Part shown: positions 56,985 to 64,000 of the stretch, in pieces
Position numbering within the stretch: position 1 is the first letter of the stretch
How the letters are laid out: every line of letters starts with the position of its first letter
Source of the DNA: Arenicola marina
Taxonomy: Eukaryota > Annelida > Polychaeta > Arenicolidae
NCBI GenBank assembly: GCA_964019135.1
Contig: OZ025249.1
Coordinates: forward strand, 14,161,088-14,225,087
Direction of reading: 5' to 3'
Length of the DNA stretch: 64,000 bases
Notes under the pieces: generated by a model
What the model was told of the DNA's origin: nothing
The model's database searches: none
Seen by the model: only the letters and a program-made list of their open reading frames with translations
Made by a program: the position numbers and the translations under genes

Positions 56985-57985
56985 TCCAAAAAAAAAATGG
57001 AACCATCCTAATATCGTGATTTAAATCCTAAGTTCCGGATTGACCCGTAAGATTCAGATTGTCCCCTAAGATCCGGATTGACCCCTCAGATCCCCGATTT
57101 TGCCTTTCAGATCCGGATTAGGCCCATCAGATCGGGATTGACGCCCCTAGGATTGGGATTGAACCCCTCAAATCCGAATTGAAACCTAACATCCAGATTC
57201 AACCCCTAGTCACCCGATTTGACTCTTCAGATCCAGTTTGACCCTTAGTATCCGGATACGACCCCTCAGATCCCGATTTGACCTTTCAGATGCGGAATGA
57301 ACCCCTAGGATCCCAAATGACCCCTCAGATCCCGATTTGACCCCTTATATCCGGATGGGCACCCAAGATCCAGATTGACCCCTCAGATCCCGATTAGACC
57401 ATAAGATCCCGATTTGACCTTCAGATTCAAACTTGACTCTTAAAATTTACACCCAGATTTACCCATATGATCCGGATTGACTCATACGATCCCGATTTGA
57501 CCTTTGAAATCCTGATTTTACCCCTAGGATCCGGATTAAACAATACTCGATTTGGTCCAGATCGAAGGCTTTAACCCTTCAGTCCAGATTTGAGCCGTAG
57601 GATCCGGATTGACCCCTACGATCCCGATTTGACCCTTGAGATCGTGCTTTGACCCCTAGGATCCGGATTACCCTGTAGGATCCCGGTTTGACCCTTCAGA
57701 TCACTAATTGACCACAAAGATCCCCATTTGACCCCAAAGATCCCAATTTGACCCAAATAATCCCGATTTGACCCCAAGGATCCTACATTGACCTTTCAGA
57801 TTCCGATTAAACCCCTAGGATTCGGAGGATCAAGGTAGACCCCTTAGATCCCGAATTACCTCTCAAGTCCCGATTTGATCCTTCAGATCTAGATGTGACC
57901 CCTCTAATCCCGATTTGACCCTAGCTATTTGAGCCATCAAAACCCGGATTCGACGATTAGCTTCTGGATTCGACCCCTAGGATAC
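56985..57985 (+). repeat. About 24-bp satellite (gatcccgatttgacccctca)
   Basis: Around 40 degenerate units. Lies inside an insertion (about 56,860-58,040) that is absent at 14,205 and at 49,425. Confidence 0.92.
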
Positions 57986-58359
57986 ACACACACATAACCA
58001 TACAGAAACAGGCAAATCGAACATACCGACATAAGACGGATTTTCGTCTTAATAGCACTCATCAACTGGTCTTCTGGACGTCTGTGTGATAACCATGACT
58101 AATAGAGAAAAGCGAAATGGTAAATATGCCACTTTCGATAACCTGACTCTCTTGTCGCTTTAACTCGACGCCGTTAAATCAACACAGCAAACCGACGAAG
58201 TGGGTGAGAGCAACCTCGTAGCATTGAAGATGCGAATCGGTAATTTCGCACCAGGAAGTTTTACCCTGGAGGCCAAAACAGTTCAAGAGCTGCTGACAGA
58301 GTGGATGTACTAAGACTGTCAACACACTGACGCTGTATGCTTATTTATCATGTGGCCCG

Positions 58360-58640
58360 TCGTGGTGGGGGGGGGGGGCGGGGTAATTAATACATTACTG
58401 TGGGCGGGGGCGTTCCGCGGTAAAGCCCCCCCCCCCCTTTTCCACCGCCAAAATCCGCTATGTGGGGGCGTTTTACAGCAAAAATCCGCAAAATCCGGGT
58501 TTTCTATCGCGGCAACCCGCTCTATTAACGCACGAGAGGGGGATATTTCCCCCAGGGCAAATATTTGTTTGGCAATCCGTTGGGATTTTTTTAGCCACTG
58601 TGGAAAATAACAAATTGCTTCAGCCAGTGCCATGGTAAGC
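58360..58640 (+). repeat. C-rich dispersed repeat (also 14,430, 19,750, 46,200, 48,480)
   Basis: Shares gggcgttttaccgcc-like, tttttagccactgtg and gccatggtaagc stretches with the other copies. Poly-C and poly-G runs vary in length. Confidence 0.75.
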
Positions 58641-58748
58641 AAAATGTATCACGTATTTTTGTCGAGGCCTTAGGGGCGGAGAAAACTTTTGTTCTGAAAA
58701 AGGCTAGCATCCCCCACTACGATATTGAAGAGTAGGTCTTGGTAGGCC

Positions 58749-58880
58749 CGCCCCAATAGCTCAGTGAGTTAGAGTGGCCACATGAGAGCCTAACGGCTCA
58801 TTGGTGGGTGGTTCGAGCCCCGCTGTGGCCATGGCTGTGCTTGTCGCAGGATAAAGATCGCATGTCCTTCGCAAAGAGTA
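58749..58880 (+). mobile_element. tRNA-derived SINE, head only
   Basis: ccccaatagctcagtgagtt and ggttcgagccccgctgtgg, ending after tccttcgcaaagagta like the 14,788 copy. Confidence 0.75.
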
Positions 58881-58889
58881 GGGGGTCAG

Positions 58890-59830
58890 CTACAAAATAC
58901 ATTATTTGATCAGGAACGTTCCCTTTTCTTTTCCAGAGTTCATTTACAAAACCACATTTATATGCACGTTCCACAGGTGAATTCATCACAAAGCTAGAAA
59001 TCTCTCAGTATCTGCTGGCCTGTATTTACATGCACATGTAAGCCATCACCCGCTCCCGTGACGTAGGGACTTGCGTAGTGTCCTTCATCCTGATTGGTTA
59101 ATAGGAGGCAAGGGTGAATTAAATGTGTGCGCCCACCGAAAGTACACTTATGGGCGACAATAGGGTTTTTAAGCCTACATTTTTTTCTCTCTCCCAATTC
59201 GTAACTATATTTTTTTTTCTCTTAGGAAAGGTATCTTTAGATTATATTATCTTGTTGGCACTTCCCTTACGGTCGTAATTGGTTTCCCCTTTAAAGTAAT
59301 ATATTCAGGGTTTTTTTTCTTGATTACCAACCTGTTTTTCATGTCAAATAAGTATATTCCGTCTTGAATTTAAATCCTAAAAGCCTCTGGGCTATCCGGA
59401 GAGAAACAAATTTGTTCTCCGGAACTGAGTTTTATGGCCAGCTGTATATCCCTGCGCGCCTGTTCCCTGTTTGGTGTTCTGTGTGATGCCGACCGCGGCT
59501 AGGACGTCTGCGCAGACTCACAGGCACAGTAAATCAGTTGAGGGGGGAGGCCGGGGGGGGGGGAAGGGGGGGTAGGCGGCCCCACAACGCATACTAAACA
59601 CACAAGGTGTCCAACTCCCGCTGGAACTGAGCGACAGGCACCCGCTTCAACCCCCAATATCGCATCTTTACCGCGCTTGACAGGCCCCGTAATTGCCTAA
59701 GTCCGATATCTAAGTAATTTATTTACTTCATCAATAAGTAAGCGAGACCTGTACTGCCGTGTAGTCGCGACAAATAAAGAATTATGCAATGACAACAACC
59801 AACAGATTGAGCAAACATGGCTGACATCGC
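58890..59830. other. No gene recognised
   Basis: Contains T-runs (59,179-59,220, 59,310) and G-runs (59,540-59,575). No domain in the open frames. Confidence 0.5.
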
Positions 59831-59849
59831 GAGAATTCGCTCAATACCC

Positions 59850-60115
59850 CGACATTCCCCCCCTGGAGAATCCCCCCCCCCCCCAGAGAATTCCCCCTTG
59901 ACAACTCCCTCCCCCCGACAATTCTCCCCCGGACAACTCCCTGCTAGGACAAGTCCTCCCCCCCCCCCCAGATAGTTTTCTCCCCAGACACCTCCCCCCC
60001 CTCCGAGACAATTTCCCGGACATTGTCACCCACGTCTCCCCAAACCGAGAAGCCCCGACTCCGATCTCTCCCCCCCCCCCCCACAAACCATCCCCATCGG
60101 TCAAGCCCCAACTCC
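59850..60115 (-). repeat. Left arm of C/G-rich inverted minisatellite
   Basis: Units of the type gacaattcccccccgg on the plus strand. It reads as gggggaattgtc on the minus strand, the same unit as the right arm. Confidence 0.9.
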
Positions 60116-60280
60116 CCGGAGTACCACTAGTGTGTTGAGCGTGTGGAGGAGCGTGTCGTGGGGCATGTGTCATATTATATTTTCGTATACACTGACGTTA
60201 CAGTTAACTTGTGAAACATACATATTCATCATTAGCTTCGGATGTATTAGGTCGACACTGCGGATCTCAAGGGGTGGGAG

Positions 60281-60330
60281 GTGTGTGTGTGTGTGTCTGT
60301 GTGTGTGTGTCGGAGGAGGGGGGGGGGGGT
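60281..60330. repeat. (GT)n and poly-G tract
   Basis: About 15 GT steps with one interruption, followed by ggaggaggggggggggg. Confidence 0.95.
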
Positions 60331-60449
60331 TCGCTGTGTAAATACTGTAGGAAGATAAATGGTGCAATGTTTCGAATCCGTATTAAGTCAAACAGTCAAA
60401 CCTAAATTAAACATTGCAACTTAATAGGTCTCCTTAAATTTCAGTGGAA

Positions 60450-61000
60450 TAAAAGGTGCATATGAAAATATTGGTCCGGACTGGGGTTTTGTCCGACGGG
60501 GGGTCGAGGCTGTCTGGGTATTTTCGGGGGCGAGGGGTCCGTTTATGGGTGTGTGTTCCCAGGGGGTGGTTAATTGTCGGGGGGCAATAGATTGGAGGGG
60601 CATTGTCTGGGGTTGGGAGGGGCGCCCTGGGGGCAATTGCTTCGAAGGGGAATTGTCTGGAGTGGGGGTAGAGGGGGGTTTCTTTGTAGCAATTGCCCGG
60701 AGTGACTTGTCATGGGCGGGAATTGTCCGGGGGGATGATCGGGGCGGGTGGGGGGTTGGAGCGTATTCCGGGGAGAATGGTCTCGGGGGGGAACTTACCG
60801 GGGGGAAGTTGTCTTAGGGGGCAATTGTCCGAGGGGGGATCGTTGAGGGGGAGTTGTCCCGGGGGGGGGGACTTATCCTCGGGGAAATGAGTTAATTGTC
60901 CTAGGGGGAATTGTCCGGGGAAGAATTGTCTGTGGGGGGGGGGGGAGCTGACCAGGGGCAATTGTCCGGGGGGGGGGGGGTGGGGGAGTTAATTGCCCTG
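60450..61000 (+). repeat. Right arm of C/G-rich inverted minisatellite
   Basis: About 25 units of gggggaattgtccgggg with 3-12 G runs. Strong G-quadruplex potential on the plus strand. Open frames here (Gly-rich) are artefacts. Confidence 0.92.
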
Positions 61001-61009
61001 CTCCTTTTG

Positions 61010-63035
61010 CCGGGATTGTAGGCCTACTGCATAGCTTAAATATACTTTTTAAACTACTCTGAGATTCCTCCTTACTAGACTTACTGGAGTGTATTGTACA
61101 TGATATTATGAGCTTATAACAGTCTTACTGCTTTTTATCCAGGGTCATAGATAGTCGTACGCACGTACGCACATGCGTACACATTGGGCTGCACAGGCAG
61201 GTAATTTTTTATATATGTCCTTTTGCCTCGGAACCGTTTTTAAAGTATGCATGAGGTCCAACAACTCGTCTCACGCGACACCACGTCCTTGGCAATTTTG
61301 TACATTGATGTGCCTGTGGTCTAGACAATGTTGCCTCGCCCGTATTCGGCTCGCACGCATTGTATTTGGCTCCATATGACATAGCTCAACCTGGGCAAGG
61401 TGAGGCGGGTGTCACTGACGCGTTGCTTCTTTCGCCCACATCAACCAAAATGCTGAGACTCGGCATAGACACGGGATACAATCGCTGTTTGCGGAAGATT
61501 TTGTGCGATGACCATTAATTGGAGGTTTCAATACAAAACGATTACCTCTAATTCTTAGTTATTTCAATTACAGAACATTATTCTCTAGGAGTGTCTGAGT
61601 GAAATAATCTTGCTGCAACTAATACTCGCTCAACTCTTTTCATTTTGTCCATTGACAAGTTTGCTGATTTGTGTCGCTGTCTCGATTAGTCTTGCAGTAG
61701 CCCTGAAGAAACCAGGGGCCGTATTCATAATCGCCACTTAGGCTACGCAACTAGACTTAGCGATAAGTGGAAGATTTGTCGAGCGATTATCGGGTTCAAA
61801 ATACATAAGTAGACACACACGAAGTGGATTTTTTTAATTAAGCAAGTGCTAAGATTATATTGAAGAGGATTTCGTAATCATGAACACCACCACAGCGAGC
61901 TGGTTAGGCTAAGACGAAAACGCGCCCTGCCAGCTAGGCGGTAGCTAGGCCTGGGTTCGCCAGGGCTAGTCTTGCAGCAAAGGCGTCGACCGCACCAGTG
62001 GCAGTTCCAATGCTCACAATCATTAAGAATTAGAGGTGATCGTTTTGTATTGCAACCTCCAGCAACTTATAAAGAGGACTTCTCACGGTTTTTGAGACCC
62101 AATAATAATGGCGACCTACGCCATGGCGGTAAGGACGGCCTATCAGTATCAGTCTGCCGTAATCATAAACGCCATCAAACAGGGCTAAGCTGAAGGCATC
62201 CATCGCAACACATTGTCAGTCGTCTGAAGAACAACTGACTGTAGCACGCCTTTAATCTTAAAGTCCTGTATCTTCTCTTCCATGGTGTATGTTTTTATAA
62301 TAGAATCAACCAAGGCACAACCGTCAGACACAGGGTGACACTCACTGACTATATAGCTCAGGCGAAACGCTGTCTATCGGGAGATCGGGTGACACTGTCG
62401 CTGTGCACCACATTGTCAACAAGGTGTATGTGACATGTAATCGTTGCAACGTTTCATTGCTTGACTGGAAAGGTTCGGCAACGTTTTGATACGAGCTGGC
62501 CAATACGAAGATTGGTAAATACAGAAATAATGGCCAGGGGTGTGCCGTACACTTCGTTGATGAAGTGTAACATTACCCTCGTTGATTTGATAGATACATT
62601 TGTCACGTTTCCACATGTTAACTTCAGTTTGGCAAATAATTGCGACAACGACTTTTCGGGACATCATTTGATAACCGTAGTGGTCGACAGATTAAAAAGT
62701 CTGCTTTAAAGGAAGCCGCCCCCCTAGCCTCTAATGCTGCTTTACCGAATAATATAACATCCAAGTGTCTATCCTCAAAATTACAAAATTATCCGTCTGA
62801 TATGTGGCTCGCAATAAAATTTAGAAGTAACCGCCAGCCACGATTTTGCCGCTTAACCAGACGGCAGCTCTAAATATATTCAAACCGGAAATGACGCCTA
62901 CTGTGTGCGCAAAAGAAGAACGCATGATCAGCGTTAATATAAATAGCTGCGATGCCAACTATTTTTCTAACTTCTTTTACGGAGACAATCGTCGCAAGAC
63001 GTATATCGAATTGTGTGAATGTTATTTTCCATGAA
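61010..63035. other. No gene recognised
   Basis: Open frames such as 62,461-62,709 and 62,640-62,873 show no domain I recognise. A short motif, ggtaaggacgg..tcagtctgccgtaa, at 62,126-62,165 is shared with 2,541-2,575. ccgtattcataatcgcc at 61,711 looks like the start of a dispersed repeat. Confidence 0.5.
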
Positions 63036-63044
63036 GCACTAAGA

Positions 63045-63137
63045 TCGTGGTCTACTGCGCGGCTTGGAACTGCCGCAATTCATCCGCAAATCGCGGCCCT
63101 GATTTCTCGTTTCACGCGTTTCTCCCGAAGAGTACCT
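63045..63137 (+). pseudogene. THAP zinc-finger N-terminal fragment
   Basis: The frame reads VVYCAAWNCRNSSANRG then PDFSFHAFLPKS. The C-x4-C pair, following Asn and SFHxF are the opening of a THAP domain. There is no ATG in frame just before it, and the fragment is cut by a SINE at 63,138, so the C-x2-H half is missing. It may come from a host THAP gene or a P-element-type transposon. Confidence 0.5.
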
Positions 63138-63364
63138 GGGGCCGACACGATAGCTCAGTCGGCACGTGGATGAGTAGTTCGAGCCCTGCTGTGGCCATGT
63201 CTCTGTGGTCGCAGGACAAAGATCCCATGTCTTTCTTCGTAAAGAGTAGTGGGTTACCCCCGGGGACATGGCTCCAGTCTCCGTTCCTTCTCCCATTGAC
63301 GCGATATGACCAAAAGTGGTTAAAGCGTCCTGAATAATCAACCAAACCAACCTGAAGGGTACCT
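63127..63364 (+). mobile_element. tRNA-derived SINE with target-site duplication
   Basis: Flanked by gaagagtacct (63,127-63,137) and gaagggtacct (63,354-63,364), an 11-bp duplication with one mismatch. The SINE has a partly deleted tRNA head (cgatagctcagtcgg), the cgcaggacaaagatcccat body and the ggttaaagcgtcctgaat tail. Confidence 0.85.
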
Positions 63365-63369
63365 CCACT

Positions 63370-64000
63370 GTGAATAGGTCCCTCCGCTAGATAACTTCCA
63401 GTTATAACGTACGGTGGCGCCATGAAGGGTCACAATATACGTCACTTGCTCCGGCAAAATGGCGCGCTGCTGGACATTGATGGGGCGGGTTGCCTTATTT
63501 TTATTTCTCCTTACCAGTCGGCAGAAAAGAAGCATTAACAGTCGCCAAATTAATTTTAAGATGTAAACTTTCTTTGCAGATCGCGATTAGTTTAGGTTGG
63601 ACACCCGCTTTAAATGACTATATATTATATGTAATAATGGCAACACACACCTTATTATCACAGTTATAACATTACATTTTCAATTGTATTCATTAGAAAT
63701 GACTGAAAGATTAGTGTCACAACTATTTAAATGCACGGGCGAGTCGGCTTTAAGTAAATTGGGTGCTGTTAGGAACTACTGAATCTCTTGCATACAATTA
63801 ACCATAATAAGTTACGACGTACACGTGGTTCTTATTATGGTAAAAAAATTGGTATATTCCTCATTGTAATCATGTTCATGTGTTAATGATTCCTGATAAA
63901 GGCAGTAAACAAGTTTATTAACACTGTAACACAAGGAATAGCTGATGTTAGGACCCAAAGTGTCATAGTGACTAAAACGTCATACCACACGGCCTGCGCC
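63370..64000. other. No gene recognised; CpG-containing block at 63,400-63,500
   Basis: caaaatggcgcgctg near 63,454 resembles YY1/E2F-type promoter motifs, which is weak evidence alone. The rest is AT-rich. Confidence 0.3.

Larger units (their letters stand above)
53000..58880 (+). repeat. Direct duplicate of 10,300-14,960 carrying copy 4
   Basis: Same order of landmarks as 10.3-14.9 kb: minisatellite remnant, conserved intron, exons 3 and 2 (minus strand), MITE remnant, SINE head. It is extended by insertions at 56,277 and about 56,860-58,040. Confidence 0.85.

Noticed and set aside
60545-60961. Gly-rich and Pro-rich open frames on both strands
   Set aside because: Low-complexity translation of the G-rich minisatellite.
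62416-62873. Possible small gene or transposase end
   Set aside because: Open frames on both strands are short, overlap each other and show no domain.
1-64000. Endogenous retrovirus, LTR element or Polinton
   Set aside because: No gag, integrase, envelope, capsid or packaging-type motifs and no paired LTRs were recognised; all reverse-transcriptase traces are LINE type.

Overview
This window is animal nuclear DNA: short coding exons with GT/AG splice sites, long introns, tRNA-derived SINEs, several LINE fragments, MITEs and many minisatellites. There are no prokaryotic operons. The SINE and repeat types and the receptor architecture suggest a marine invertebrate (amphioxus-like or lophotrochozoan); I cannot fix the species from sequence alone.

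The core is a small receptor gene family that can be assembled exon by exon. Two copies look complete. Gene L runs on the minus strand from its signal-peptide exon at 21,792 to its stop at 991. Gene R runs on the plus strand from 26,492 to 35,820. Each has 11 coding exons with matching lengths (first exon 70 or 79 nt, then 153, 225, 243, 87, 153, 330, 39, 39, 275 and 60 nt). All internal junctions are phase 1 except the last, which is phase 0, and no internal stop was seen. The predicted proteins are about 557 and 560 aa: signal peptide, 8-Cys EGF-like module, two-exon fucolectin/F5/8-C-like domain, short Cys-rich exon, second EGF-like module, fibronectin III domain, two 13-residue Thr/Pro stalk exons, one transmembrane helix, and a tail with three tyrosine motifs (YETL, YVNP, TIYADI) resembling SH2-docking and ITIM sites. 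L and R are head to head, with ATGs 4.7 kb apart.

Two further copies are truncated. Copy 3 (plus, 44,045-52,253) keeps only the signal peptide, first EGF and first half of the lectin domain. Copy 4 (minus, 55,368-53,933) keeps only the latter two. They face each other tail to tail across about 0.4 kb of minisatellite and repeat DNA.

Region by region: 1-885 is a LINE reverse transcriptase open to the window edge, cutting into gene L's 3' repeat array. 0.9-12.7 kb is gene L exons 2-11, with a decayed LINE at 6.8-9.4 kb. 13-22.6 kb is gene L intron 1, holding an internal direct duplication, a Harbinger-like MITE and a LINE tail. 22.6-25.5 kb is intergenic and is mirrored at 37.9-43.8 kb. 25.9-36.1 kb is gene R, with minisatellites in its introns. 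36.3-44 kb is an inverted copy of 16-25.5 kb. 44-52.5 kb is copy 3, inverted relative to 11-21.8 kb. 53-58.9 kb is a direct copy of 10.3-14.9 kb carrying copy 4 and a satellite insertion. 59.8-61.0 kb is a poly-C/poly-G inverted minisatellite. 61-64 kb is mostly unrecognised, with a THAP-like fragment beside a SINE that has target-site duplications.

Taken together this is a locus where a lectin/EGF/FN3 receptor with tyrosine-motif tail is multiplying through inverted and tandem duplication, with first-exon exchange, splice-site array expansion and partial copies. That is the pattern expected of a rapidly evolving recognition-receptor family, although the immune role is inference.
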